Shown here piece after piece: positions 17,769 through 27,699 of a DNA stretch of 64,000 nucleotides (positions are counted from its first letter, which is position 1; every line of letters starts with the position of its first letter). The notes under the pieces were generated by a model, which saw only the letters and a program-made list of their open reading frames with translations, was not told where the DNA came from and searched no databases. The DNA comes from DASPSM01 sp963800135 (GTDB taxonomy: Bacteria; Planctomycetota; Planctomycetia; Planctomycetales; Planctomycetaceae). The translations under genes were made by a program, and so were the position numbers. The stretch is taken from NCBI GenBank assembly GCA_963800135.1, contig CAWCZR010000003.1, positions 930,001-994,000 on the forward strand. Reading direction: 5' to 3'.

Positions 17769-20700
17769 GGAACTTCTCCGGAGAGCACAGTTTCAGCCAG
17801 CGCGGCGTCGGTCCGTTCGGGCGACGTCGCGGGGACCAGCGGCAAGGTTTCCTGCAGGAACCGCCGGCTTTCGTATTTGAGTTTTGCCAGAGTGTCGCGG
17901 GCCGCGCCGATGTTGCCGCTGCGGGCCAGCATTTCGAGATCGCCCGACACGGCGCGAAGCGGCTCGGCCGACAGGTTGGCGGCCGCCCCCTTCAGCCGGT
18001 GAGCACACCGTCCCAAAAGATCGCAGTCGCCGGCGTCCGCGGCCGTCTCTGATCTCGTACAAATCGGCGCCCAGGCGCGCGTGCAGTTTCACTAGCAACT
18101 TGTCGGCCAGCTCGGCCTTGCCCAGACAGCGCCTGAGGAGCGACGGTCGGTCGATGATCACGGCCAGATCTTCGGCCGGGTCCTGCTCCGCTTCGACCGC
18201 GGGGACAGCCACCGCCGGTTCGGGCATCTCGGTCACCTCGAACGGTTCCGGGGCCGCGCCTTCGGTCGTCGACAGCTGTTCTTCGATCGTCTCGACGAGC
18301 TTGAAGGGATCGAAGGGCTTGCAGATGTAATCGTTCATGCCGGCGGTCAGGCACCGCTCGCGTTCGCCCGACAGCGCGTTGGCGGTGAGGGCAACGATCG
18401 GCAGCACGGGACCTGTGGCGCCCGCGGCCCGCTCGGCCTCGCGAATGTGCTGCGTCGCCTCCAGGCCGCCCATCTCGGGCATCTGGCAGTCCATCAGCAC
18501 GAGGTGATATTTCGTCTTCTGCACGGCTTCGACCGCCTGCCGGCCGTCGCCGACGACGTCGCAGCGATAGCCGGCCTGCGTGAGGATCTCGACGGCCACT
18601 TGCTGATTGATGTCGTTGTCCTCGGCCAGCAAAATGCGAACTCCCTTTCGCGACGTACGCGGAATGATGAAGGCTTCCGTCGTGTCCTTGCGCCCCAGGC
18701 GGGGACGGGCCTTTTCGGTGCCGTCGTTGCTGACGACCGCCAACAGGGCCTCCATCAGCGCGGTCCGCATGATCGGCTTTGAGAGGCAATCCACAAAGCC
18801 CAAATTCCGCAAACGCAGCAAATCCTGCGGCGCTCCCACCGGCGTCAGGAGCATCAGGGCCGGCTTGCCCAGCTCGGGCAGCGAGCGAACGGTGGCGGCA
18901 AATTCCTCTTTGCTCAAATCGCTGACCCCGAGATCCCAAAGGGCGAATGTGTAGTGCGCTTGGGTGGTGGCCGCCTGTTCGAGCCGTTTGAGGGCCTCCG
19001 CTCCGGTGGTCACCTCGCTGACTTCCAGCCCCAAGTTGACGAGCTGTTCGGCAACGATCGGCCGGCTGGTCTCGTTTTGATCGACGACCAGGGCCCGCAG
19101 ACCCTGCAACGGTTTGAGCCGGTTCGCATCGGCCTCTCCGGACAGCTCGGCCACCTCGAACGGCAGCGAGAACCAGAAGGTCGAGCCGCGGCCCACCTGG
19201 CTCTCGAAGCCGATGGCGCCCCCCATCAGTTCGCACAACTTCTTGCAGATCACCAGCCCCAGGCCCGACCCACCATATTTCCGCGTGATCGACGCGTCGA
19301 CTTGAGAGAAGGCCTGAAACAGCCGGTTGAAGCGGCTTTCCGGAATGCCGATGCCGGTGTCCTCGACCGTAATGCGGAGCGTGGCGACGCGGTCGAGCTG
19401 TTCGACGACGGCGATGCGGACCACCACCTTGCCCCGCTCGGTGAACTTGATCGCGTTGTTCACCAGGTTGGTGATCACCTGCCGCACGCGGCCCGGGTCG
19501 CCGATCAGGCGCAACGGCACGCCCGGATCCGCAAAGTAGGCCATCTCGAGCGACTTTTCCTTGCACTTGTGCGCCATCAGCTCGATGACCGGTTCGACCG
19601 TGGCGTGCAGGTCGAACGGGATCTTTTCGACCTCGAGCATGCCCGCTTCGATCTTCGAGAAGTCGAGCACCTCGTTGAGCAGATCGAGCAGCGATGTGCC
19701 CGAGAACTTGGTCGTCTGGGCGTACTTGCGCTGTTGCGAGTTGAGCGGCGTCGACATCAGCAGGTCGGTCATGCCGATCACGCCGTTGAGCGGCGTCCGC
19801 AGCTCGTGCGAAATGTTCGCCAAAAACTCGCTCTTCGCGCGGTTTGCGGTTTCCGCCTCGACGCGGGCCGCGTGCAGTTGCTTGTTGTAATCGGTGAGCT
19901 GCTTCTGCGTTTGCGACAGCTCGGCGACGAGCCGCTCCAACTGCTTGGTCCGCTCGCGGACCCGCTCTTCCAAATTGAGGTTGAGGTCGCGGATGGTGCG
20001 GTTGTCGCGATCGAGCCGCTCGACCATCGAGTTGAACTGACGGGCCAGGATGTCGATTTCGTCGTTGCCCGTCGGCGTCAGCCTCTCGGACAAGAGGCCG
20101 CTACCGACGCGGTCCATGGCGGCAACCATCACGTCGACTCGCTTGGTCACCGAACCGGCCATCAGGGTCGCGTAGAGCACGCCCGTAATAGCCGCGGCGG
20201 CCGTGATGTACAACGAGTGGGCCCGCAGCTCGCGGACGGCCTCGCGCTGATGTTTTTGTTCGGGGTCGTTGATGATGTCGGTGGCCCGCTGCCGTGCGAC
20301 CTGGCCAATCATCAGGGCCGTGGTGGTAATGATCAAAAACGAGCACAATCCCAGGCGGAACCGCAGCTTTCCCCGCGGCACGCTGCGATATTCGATCGAA
20401 ACTCCGTGCGCCAGCAGGTGTCGGATCACGGTGCTCATGCAGTGTTCGACGGCAAAAAACGTGGCCAACAAGGCCAGGTTGATGCCCATGAACACGGCCC
20501 AGGTCAGGTTGATGAGCATGTCGACCGGCGCGCCGTGCCAGCGCAGGTAGAGCGACACGGGCAACAGGCAGGTCAGCGGCGTGAACCAGGCCTCGATGCG
20601 GTGATGCCGCGCCGAAAACAAGACGGCGTCACGGCCGGCCTGCTGGGCGTAGACCGGGTCGAACGGCTCGCCCCATTGGATACATTTGAGCACGTGCCGA

Positions 20701-20939
20701 ACTCGCCGCAGCTCCCACAGGGCGATCAGCACGGTCGCCGTCACGCACTGCAGCACGACGGCGATAGCCGAGACGCGGAAGTGGTAGCGTAGCGCCGGGT
20801 CGAGCCGCAACGTCAGCTCGACATAATAGATGACGAGCAAGCCGCCGATCGAGCCGCCCAAACGCGTCACGATCATCATCAGCAGGATGTACTGATGACC
20901 GAAACGGTTGAGGTATTTCTCGGTCAGCGATTGCTTCAC
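17756..20939 (-). CDS. Hybrid histidine kinase: membrane sensor, HAMP, HisKA/ATPase, two receivers, HPt (one frame change)
   Basis: About 1060 residues after repair. Several membrane helices (for example FGHQYILLMMIVTRLGGSIG, ITAAAAITGVLYATLMAG) lead to a HAMP segment (DEIDILARQFNSMVERLD) and coiled coil. The kinase core has the H-box SHELRTPLNGVIG, N-box NLVNNAIKFT, and G-boxes DTGIGIPE and YGGSGLGLVI. A first receiver (LVVDQNETSRP, ALWDLGVSD) and a second, clearer one (LLAEDNDINQQ, LMDCQMPEMGG, CKPFDP) follow, then an HPt domain with the phospho-His motif CAHRLKGAAANL. The frame changes once near 18041-18048, just before the HPt domain (one extra base); the repaired end overlaps the response regulator start. 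GTG 20939 is preferred over TTG 20963. Topology suggests the sensor detects something in or near the membrane; the signal is not evident. Confidence 0.9.
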
Positions 20940-20994
20940 GGCTGTGGCCTGTCTACCGGCCAAGCGGAGGGGGCCGCTCGTCGGGATGAATTCC

Positions 20995-22044
20995 CTACTT
21001 CTTCCCCCGGCTGCCCAAGTGCAGGCAGATCAGCCGCTGGAGTCCCCCGACGAGATCGGTCAAATTCACCGAGCGGCAGCGGGTCGCCAGCGTCAGGATC
21101 TCCCGGCGATAGGCCTGCCACCGCTCGAGGAAGTGTTCCTCGTGCCTGCGTTCCCGAATCACGCCTTCGATGTATTCGCGGTTGCCGCTCCACAAGTCGC
21201 TGACCTTGAGGTCGCCGCAGGCAATCGCGCGGGCGAAGACGCCGCTGGTGAAGTCGTCCTCGCCGATCTCGCGCTGCCAGGTGGTGATCATGTTGCCGAT
21301 GCGGCCCATGCACTGCCCACGCCACACCGCCTCCCGGACCACGCCCATTTCCGCGCGGTCGAACCGGGGCGAGCACATCATGTCCATGGTTGAAGAGACC
21401 ATCATGTGCATGTTGTGCGGCAGGTAGAGGTCGTGCTCGACCAGGTTGAACATCTCCGGATATTCGTCCATCAGCCGCGAATAGCGCATCACGTTGAACA
21501 GCTGCCGATAGTCGAACTGCAACAGCTCGGCGAACTCGGCGTGGCGGGGAAAGTCCTTCACGCGGCGCTGAATCTCGTTCCAGATATCGAGCGTGAACCG
21601 CGCGTAGGCCCGCTGGTGCGGCAACAGCGACTTCTTCAGCTCCTGTCCGCCCGTTTCGAGCAAGTCGAGCAGGTGTTCCAGAAAGGCGAGATCCTTCTGA
21701 TTGTCCGCGACGTCGTCGAGCATGACGTCGAGCATCACGCCCAACACCTTGGTGTCGGCCACCTCGTTCTCGAGGGACGGTTCGCAGCAGGTCAGCCGCG
21801 TGATCTCCACGCCGCGCCGTGCCCAGGTCCACAGGAACGGATCGCGACGGCCTACTTGCGCGTAGCCCTCGACCCAGCCCGCGAGCGGGCGGCTCAATTT
21901 GATCGCGAGGACGTGCGCGATTTCTTGTTCGATCAATTCGTCGTTGGGGAAGAAGTCGGGCATGACCACCGGTTCACTGGCCGCTCGACCCGCGTCCGAG
22001 CCGGCCGGGGCCAGAAGTTGTTCCACTAGAAGTTGAGGGTTCAC
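20995..22044 (-). CDS. Putative class I terpene synthase-like protein
   Basis: 349 residues, predicted nearly all helical. The two metal-binding motifs of class I terpene synthases are present at the right spacing: an aspartate-rich motif in VMLDVMLDDVADNQKD (D110, D111, D114) and an NSE-like motif N-M-I-T-T-W-Q-R-E (N251, T255, E259), followed by the usual acidic run GEDD. RxxxE before the NSE motif and WTWARRG before the aspartates are also reminiscent of the family. It would ionise a prenyl diphosphate using magnesium. GTG 22044 is the likely start. It is 55 bp upstream of the hybrid kinase gene, same strand, and three genes upstream of ispH. I do not recognise a close characterised relative; it could also be a non-catalytic isoprenoid-synthase-fold protein. 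Confidence 0.62.
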   Translation of the reverse strand: MNPQLLVEQLLAPAGSDAGRAASEPVVMPDFFPNDELIEQEIAHVLAIKLSRPLAGWVEGYAQVGRRDPFLWTWARRGVEITRLTCCEPSLENEVADTKVLGVMLDVMLDDVADNQKDLAFLEHLLDLLETGGQELKKSLLPHQRAYARFTLDIWNEIQRRVKDFPRHAEFAELLQFDYRQLFNVMRYSRLMDEYPEMFNLVEHDLYLPHNMHMMVSSTMDMMCSPRFDRAEMGVVREAVWRGQCMGRIGNMITTWQREIGEDDFTSGVFARAIACGDLKVSDLWSGNREYIEGVIRERRHEEHFLERWQAYRREILTLATRCRSVNLTDLVGGLQRLICLHLGSRGKK

Positions 22045-22661
22045 GGTCGCGTTCCTGGTCTACGGAGGTGCTGTGGGGAAAGTTCACCGCGGACCAAAGT
22101 CCGCCCGTTCTAACGTGCGCTCTGCGCCGTTTTTGATATTTCTTTTCGTTCGCGATCTTCTGCGCTCTCGAGATCCCTTCCTGGCGATTCCGTTCGCTCC
22201 GGCTCCTGTGCCGACGACTCTCTTTTGATTCTTCGCTCGTCGTCTTTGCGCTTCCGCCGCGGTTCGCACCGCGCGCTAGATCGCTAGGGCCTCCGGGGTT
22301 AATGAGGCACGAAAGCCTACTCCACGACTGAACTCTGTCAACCGGCGCGTCCGTCAGTTTTTTCAGAATCTCTTTCGATCGACTTCGTTAAGTTTTTGAC
22401 TTTCTGGAAAATTGGACTAAAGTGTGAGCATCGCATCTTCAGGCAGGTTCCAGTCGGGACATCAGATCCCGTTTTCTCGCCATCTCCAATTGTTTGCGGA
22501 TTGATCGAGACGATCGCCAAACTCCCCGCGATCGTGCCGCGTCCCTCGGTCACTCGCCCGATTTCGGACGAGTTCCGCAAGCCGACCTCGTTGATCCCAC
22601 AACCTCGTTGATCCACATCTAGAAAATCCGCAAGCCCCGAATTTTCGAGGACGATTCCCCC
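22045..22661. other. 617-bp gap before ribB; no gene seen
   Basis: Noticeably more A/T-rich than its surroundings. It contains a short hairpin (AGGC-N6-GCCT near 22306-22319). The region was read for the FMN riboswitch expected before riboflavin genes, but its conserved core is not apparent. No open frame with a convincing start is visible on either strand. Confidence 0.5.
22396..22423 (+). promoter_or_regulatory. Possible sigma-70 promoter upstream of ribB
   Basis: TTGACT at 22396-22401 and TAAAGT at 22418-22423, separated by 16 bases, in the A/T-rich part of the gap. The match to the -10 consensus is weak and the distance to ribB (about 240 bases) is long, so this is tentative. Confidence 0.25.
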
Positions 22662-23492
22662 ATGCCCCTCTTCTCCAAGCTGGACGACGCGCTGGAAGCC
22701 TTGACGCAGGGCCGCATGATCATCGTTGCCGACTCCGAAGACCGTGAGAACGAAGCCGACTTTCTCGTTGCGGCAGAAAGGATCACGTCGGAGAACGTGC
22801 ACTTCATGATTTCGCACGGACGCGGACAGCTCTGCATGCCCGTCGTGTCGCAGATCGCCCGCCGCCTCAGCCTCAAGCCGATGGTTCCGCGAAAGAGTGC
22901 GTCGATGCCCTGCTTCGCGGTGCCGGTCGACCACTCGCTGTGCAAAACGGGGATCAGCCCCAAAGAACGGGCGTTCACGATCCGGAAGATCATCGAAGAT
23001 TCGACGCGGCCGGACGATTTTCTGCGGCCCGGACACATCTTTCCTCTGATTGCCCGCGAAGGCGGTGTGCTCGAACGACCGGGTCACACCGAGGCCACCA
23101 TCGACCTGATGCGACTGGCCGGGCTTCCGGCCGCGGGAGTGCTCTGCGAGATCTGCAGCCGCGACGGCGAACACATGGCGACCGGCCGCGAACTCCTGGA
23201 CATCGCCAAGAACTTCGGCCTGCCGATCATCACCATCGACAGCGTGATCCATCGCATGCAGGCGAAGGCCCGCGAGCGCTCGTCGAACGGCGCCGGCCGG
23301 CACCCCAACAATCGCCTGGTGGCGCAGCTCGCCAGCACAAATGGCAAAAGCGTCAATGGCCAAAGCATCAATGGCGTGAACGGCACCGGGGCCGGGCGGG
23401 TTCCCGCCTGCGCTCCGTCTGGGCCGCACAGACGCAACGGCAAACATCAGCCGACTCCCCCGTCACCGCTTGACGGAACTTCCGGGGACTGA
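22662..23492 (+). CDS. ribB: 3,4-dihydroxy-2-butanone 4-phosphate synthase
   Basis: 276 residues. Converts ribulose 5-phosphate to the four-carbon unit of riboflavin. The family blocks are all present: IIVADSEDRENEADFLVAAE (metal-binding DSEDRENE), ISHGRGQLCMP, RPGHIFPL, RPGHTEATIDL and AGVLCEICSRDGEHM. After about residue 205 the sequence turns into a low-complexity tail (NGKSVNGQSINGVNGTGAG, then proline-rich) in place of the GTP cyclohydrolase II domain that many bacteria fuse here, so this is RibB alone with an unusual disordered extension. ATG 22662 follows a GAGGA sequence. The 3' end overlaps the convergent secreted-protein gene by 30 bases. Confidence 0.95.
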   Translation: MPLFSKLDDALEALTQGRMIIVADSEDRENEADFLVAAERITSENVHFMISHGRGQLCMPVVSQIARRLSLKPMVPRKSASMPCFAVPVDHSLCKTGISPKERAFTIRKIIEDSTRPDDFLRPGHIFPLIAREGGVLERPGHTEATIDLMRLAGLPAAGVLCEICSRDGEHMATGRELLDIAKNFGLPIITIDSVIHRMQAKARERSSNGAGRHPNNRLVAQLASTNGKSVNGQSINGVNGTGAGRVPACAPSGPHRRNGKHQPTPPSPLDGTSGD

Positions 23493-24122
23493 GGAATTCG
23501 GCGCGAGCCACTTCCCGTTCGCCGTATCGAACAGCAACAGTTCGCTCGTGCCGTGCGCTTCCGGGCCGTGCTTCGCGCCGCGATCGAGGATCGAAATGGC
23601 GATGTGGCCGTTGTCGACGCCAACCAGCACGCGGTACGGCTCGAGCGTCACGCTTCCCATTTCGCGGTCGTCGGCATCCCACACGCGGACGATGTAGCGC
23701 AGCTCGCATTCTTTGCCGGCGAGCGTCGCGAAGCCGTCCACGGGGACGAACAGCGACACAATTCGACGCGTGTCGACGGTGCTCGGGCCGACGTCGACGT
23801 AGTCCCGCAGTCCGCCGTACTTCTTCGACGTGTACCAGGCGGCGAGGGGATGCTTGGGCATCTGCACGGGCTGCCAGTTCCCTTTTTCGCGATATTCGGG
23901 ATGCGCGGAGATGGTGAAGCCTTTGTTGCCCGCGGGTTGTCGCGCGAGCACGGTAATTACGTCGCCCTTCTCGGAGATGGCCGCTTGCTGCGCATCGATC
24001 CGCCTTGTGCGGACGAGCGATTCGGTGGCGAGGCTGCCTGTTCCGACAAGTGATTGAGCGGCGGCGGATGACGACAGCGCGGCGAGCAGCGCGCACGAGA
24101 GGAACGCGGCGGGGATTCTCAT
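23463..24122 (-). CDS. Secreted protein of unknown function
   Basis: 219 residues from ATG 24122 (MRIPAAFLSCALLAALSSSAAAQ), a clear signal peptide cleaved after AAAQ. The mature part is a soluble, mixed alpha/beta sequence with blocks such as GDVITVLARQPAG, PKHPLAAWYTSKKYGG, IVSLFVPVDGFATLAGKECELRY and VLVGVDNGHIAISILDRG. I recognise no domain. The KYGGLRDYVDV and SLFVPVDG stretches suggest beta strands. It is monocistronic and convergent with ribB. Reading frame intact. Confidence 0.7.
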   Translation of the reverse strand: MRIPAAFLSCALLAALSSSAAAQSLVGTGSLATESLVRTRRIDAQQAAISEKGDVITVLARQPAGNKGFTISAHPEYREKGNWQPVQMPKHPLAAWYTSKKYGGLRDYVDVGPSTVDTRRIVSLFVPVDGFATLAGKECELRYIVRVWDADDREMGSVTLEPYRVLVGVDNGHIAISILDRGAKHGPEAHGTSELLLFDTANGKWLAPNSSVPGSSVKR

Positions 24123-24359
24123 TTGGCCCTCAACTCGGATGCTGGTGATCGCACTCACGTGACGCGGCGCGCGGCCATCCTCGGGCAGGCTTTGCCACGA
24201 GACCGGTTCACATGGTGTTTCGCGTTTGAGTACGACCGCGCGGCCAGGTCAGAGATGGGGTCAAGCGCCTGGCCACCATCCGTGAATTGGCGGATGGACG
24301 GAACACCAGGATACCAAGCCCGCGCCAATAAACAGCGCAAATTCCGGAGAGCCAATTTC

Positions 24360-26321
24360 TTAGCAGCGCGACGCGGCTCGCTTTTTGACCAGCTGGAAGT
24401 GAACAACCGTTACAGCGGTAAAAGCGAACAGCACTCCGTAATAAATGCTGAAGGCGCGCTCATTCCAGTCCGAGAGCGGCCCCGTGATCGCCTGCGCAAT
24501 CGCATTCTGCACGAGCAGCACGAGCCACATCGCGGCGGCCGCGTGCGGAAAGAAATTGCCCCGAAAGTTCCGCGGCAACGGCCAGACCAACACCCAAACG
24601 GCGATGCCCAGCACGATCAGCAAGTAGACGGGAGCCAGCGCGTGCTGCAGCCGCAGATCCCAGACCCGCTCGTCGTAGCCGTAGGTGTTGAACCAGCCCT
24701 TGATCCCGTATTGCAGCGACAGCCCCAGCCCAGCCAGCAAGCCGAGGGCCAGCCCCAGCCGCTCCAGATTCGGGTCACCCTCGGCAGGCGTCCCGGATTG
24801 TTTCTCGGCAGCGAATTTTCGCAGAGCAAAGCAATACCAGCCCATGCCCACGAGGATCACGGCCGCCAGGTAGAGCCGCATGACGGTGAGGCCCAGCTCG
24901 AACGAGCGGATGCGAACGCGAGCATGGTTCGGGCCGAGGAACTGGGTGAGGGTCACCAGGGACTTGTCCAGGCGGTTGAATGCCCGGTCAATTTGGAGCG
25001 TGCGGCCCCACTCGGCGTACTGCTCGACCGGAATGAACAGGCCGACGACCAGCGCGGCGGTCAGGAGCAAACCGACCCACTCAATGCTGGCAGATTGAGC
25101 CGGAGGATTCGCGGCGCCCTTCCCGGACTCGATCGGCCGCTTGCGGTAGGCGAAGTAATACGCCGCGGCAAAGGCGCAGACGACGGCGAAGAAGAACGAC
25201 GACCACTCCAGATATTTCCAGTGCGCGAAGTGATCCGCCAGCGTCTGGGGAAACCGAATCAACCAGGGCACCTCCAGCCGAAACACAGTGCTCAACAGCC
25301 AGGTCAGACCGAGAAAAATCAGCAGCCACTCGTAGTTCGGCCCGGCGACGGAGCGTCGCGAGGCAACGATCTCCCGCTCGCGCTCGGACATCGGCCGATT
25401 GACCAGGAAGTAGGCCATCCCAAAGGCGAAGCCCATGCTCAAGCCGCCCGACGATTCCCAACACCGCCAAAAGTTGAAGTGCACGCCCGGAAAGACGCTC
25501 GGAGCCCACTTCCAATTCTGAAACAGCGCCCAGCCGATGCCGTTGACGATCGAGGCCGTCAGGATCAGGCCGACGTTCTTCCAGTCCCGCCGCACGACCT
25601 CGAACGCCAGAAAGCCGAGAATCAGACCCAGGTGATGCACAGCTTCGGTGCAGTCAATGATCATGCGGCGGAGGTTGGGATTGGCTTTCAGATCCTCATA
25701 CTGCGCTTGAATCGAGTCATAGAGCGGCAAGAAGCATTGCGGGTAGTGCTCGATCAGGAATTGCGCGAGGTACGCGCCGGTCAGCCCAAAGGCAATCCGC
25801 ACGAACCAGTGCCAAACCCGCGTCTCGCGCAAGGATCCGGTCCAAGCCAGAAAGCACGCGCCGATGCCCGCCCATTTGGCTCCGGCAAGGAACATCCAGA
25901 GAAAGCCGTACGCACGGGAGATCGGCACGAACCGGTTGACGCCGGCGTCGGTCATCAGCTTACCCTCGAACAGGCTCGGCCACTGCATCCAGCCTTGGAT
26001 GCCGGCAATGCCGATCCCAAAGGTCAGCGCGGCCACGATCCAGCCCGACGCGTAACGCCGCGACTGTTCCCTCCGCGGGTCATGGGCCAGATACCACCAC
26101 GCCGCTCCCCAGGTCACGCCGGCAAAAACGCAGCCTTTCCAGGCTCCAAAGCCGGAGCAGCCGCGAACGGCCCACGTCATCCCTCCGAGCGCCACGAAGA
26201 GCAAGGTCGGCAGGACCAGGTCGTGCAACAGGTCAGAACGCGGAGTGAAGGTCGACGGCGGGTTGGCCGTTGCGGCCGGAGGGCCCTTGCCGGAAGCGGG
26301 GCCCGGTGTGGTGTTCATCAT
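24360..26321 (-). CDS. Large polytopic membrane protein of unknown function
   Basis: 653 residues with roughly 13-15 hydrophobic helices spread along the whole length (for example LPTLLFVALGGMTWAVRG, VGLLLTAALVVGLFIPVEQ, AAAAMWLVLLVQNAIAQ), short loops and an N-terminal Pro/Ala-rich cytosolic stretch. One conserved-looking loop carries charged and aromatic residues (WALFQNWKWAPSVFPGVHFN, FWRCWESSGGLSMGF), which could line a substrate path. No transporter signature is recognised. Two overlapping ATG codons (26321, 26318) are possible starts. No operon partner: it is followed by a 237-bp gap before the secreted protein gene. Confidence 0.75.
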   Translation of the reverse strand: MMNTTPGPASGKGPPAATANPPSTFTPRSDLLHDLVLPTLLFVALGGMTWAVRGCSGFGAWKGCVFAGVTWGAAWWYLAHDPRREQSRRYASGWIVAALTFGIGIAGIQGWMQWPSLFEGKLMTDAGVNRFVPISRAYGFLWMFLAGAKWAGIGACFLAWTGSLRETRVWHWFVRIAFGLTGAYLAQFLIEHYPQCFLPLYDSIQAQYEDLKANPNLRRMIIDCTEAVHHLGLILGFLAFEVVRRDWKNVGLILTASIVNGIGWALFQNWKWAPSVFPGVHFNFWRCWESSGGLSMGFAFGMAYFLVNRPMSEREREIVASRRSVAGPNYEWLLIFLGLTWLLSTVFRLEVPWLIRFPQTLADHFAHWKYLEWSSFFFAVVCAFAAAYYFAYRKRPIESGKGAANPPAQSASIEWVGLLLTAALVVGLFIPVEQYAEWGRTLQIDRAFNRLDKSLVTLTQFLGPNHARVRIRSFELGLTVMRLYLAAVILVGMGWYCFALRKFAAEKQSGTPAEGDPNLERLGLALGLLAGLGLSLQYGIKGWFNTYGYDERVWDLRLQHALAPVYLLIVLGIAVWVLVWPLPRNFRGNFFPHAAAAMWLVLLVQNAIAQAITGPLSDWNERAFSIYYGVLFAFTAVTVVHFQLVKKRAASRC

Positions 26322-26458
26322 CAGACTTTCTGGCACTCAGCCGAGCGAAAACTTTTCGCAAAATGCTCGGACCAAAAGCCAGTTTAATGCCGCAACAAAC
26401 GCGGTCCAATCAAGCCTCGACCCAGATTAGTGCTTCGACCGACCTTAATTGACAGGCT

Positions 26459-26522
26459 GGGTGCCATGCCCACGGCCCGGCGTGGGCATGCATTGCAGGA
26501 CATGCCCACCCAAAGCTGTGAG
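26459..26522. repeat. Dispersed hairpin repeat, family A
   Basis: GGGTGCCATGCCCACGGC opens the copy and an internal GTGGGCATG / CATGCCCAC pair follows, so the unit contains nested inverted repeats. Related copies are at 34541-34570 (partial, inverted), 42640-42720 and 53901-53980. The family A copy here runs directly into a family B arm. Confidence 0.8.
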
Positions 26523-26526
26523 ACCG

Positions 26527-26647
26527 TCCGGTAATTCGGGTGCCACGGCTGAGACGCTTCGGCTCAGCCGTGCTCTTTCCGGTTGCTCACGGCGGTTGCT
26601 GAACTGTTAAGAGCACGGTTGAGCAAGCTCGAGGGGATCCGGGAATT
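26527..26647 (+). repeat. Left arm of a long inverted repeat (family B)
   Basis: A unit of about 120 bases that contains the hairpin CGGCTGAGACGCTTCGGCTCAGCCG-like core (26547-26570) and ends AAGAGCACGGTTGAGCAAGC then TCGAGGGGATCCGGGAATT. An inverted, about 90 per cent similar copy is at 27700-27822. A third copy, with both arms joined, is at 34387-34550. Confidence 0.8.
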
Positions 26648-27699
26648 AGTCGCTCTAAGAGAAAGGGTCTCCGTGGGTTAATGTTTTTTTGTCACAAAGA
26701 ACATTGGCCCCACGGGAGCCAAGGATGGGACATTCTACCCGCGCCTCAGCGAGCCTGCATGCGTTTGTGAAGTTGATGATTCCTGTGTGCCAGCGTGCTG
26801 AGAGAGAGCACCCGCGTCGCGGTCCGGGACGACCACCGGAGATTGCCGATTGGGTCATGCTCGTGCTCGTCACGCAGCACGTACTGTGAGCGTTATCGAA
26901 GGGCCCATCGCCTGTTTCAGGTTGCCGTTCGTCTTCAAGGCAGGTGTCTGTTGAAGCATCAAGTCGGCGACGCACGTTTGTGTGGCTGTCGACAAAAGCC
27001 TGATTCGGTCGTCGGGTCCGAAGTGGCCAAAACGGCTGCGCATCCAAGGAAAGCTTTTGCGGGGTGTGGACCGTGACAGCACGTGGGGCTATTGCAAGCA
27101 CCATGGTTGGGTCCAGGGCTACTCCTACGAAGTCCTACTTTCTGCGGGGAAAAAGGGACTTGTTGTGCCCCTCTTGGCGTCGGTGAATCAGGCTCACTGG
27201 AGTGAGCACCGGTCATTCCCCGAAAAGATTCCACACTTGCCTCGACCCACCAAGTACGTCTTGGCGGATAGCGGCTACGACGGCAATGACCACGCTGACG
27301 CCATCGAGCGAGATTCGCGTGGCAACCCGACAGGCCGGCGGTTTTTATGCCCTCAAATCTACCGAGGAGGACATCGTCGCCAGCCGGGACCATTTCACGA
27401 CGCACATCGTGCTCGAAGAGAAGTCCGCACTCGCCGGGAGGCGCGATATCAGTACTTCAAGACGACTTCAAGACGAAGACAGCCCGGCTTCACTATTCGC
27501 GGCGAGGCAGAACCGCCGAGCCGTTCCACGAATGGTTCAAATCCACATTCCAACTTCACGAGCGAGCCTGGCACCGTGGCTTGGACAACAACCGCACCCA
27601 AGTTCTCGGCGCCCTGTTCGCCTACCAGCTTCTCGTTCGCTACAACCGCCGAAAACACAAACACAACGGCTCAGTTCGCTGGATCCTCGACGGCCTCTG
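26648..27699 (+). pseudogene. Decayed DDE transposase (insertion sequence remnant)
   Basis: Pieces of one transposase occur in order in different frames: an N-terminal part (26689-26889, ...KLMIPVCQRAEREHPRRGPGRPPEIADWVML), a DDE core (about 26982-27360, VAVDKSLIRSSGPKWPKR, GIDRDSTWGYCKHHGW-like block GVDRDSTWGYCKHHGW, and YVLADSGYDGNDH) and a C-terminal part (27560-27699, RTAEPFHEWFKSTFQLHE...LLVRYNRR). The family resembles IS4/IS5-type enzymes common in planctomycetes. Several frame changes plus an early stop (after ...VTQHVL) mean it cannot be made as one protein. No clean terminal repeats of its own remain. Unlike the single-frameshift genes elsewhere, this one has multiple lesions and is a true remnant. 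Confidence 0.75.

Noticed and set aside
15642..18002. 786-codon plus-strand frame
   Set aside because: Covers ispH and the HD-GYP regulator on the other strand; no start context or domain.
22045..22661. FMN riboswitch before ribB
   Set aside because: The conserved core of the RFN element is not seen in the leader.
24123..26387. 754-codon plus-strand frame
   Set aside because: Antisense to the polytopic membrane protein; composition is charged and low in hydrophobics, typical of a shadow frame.
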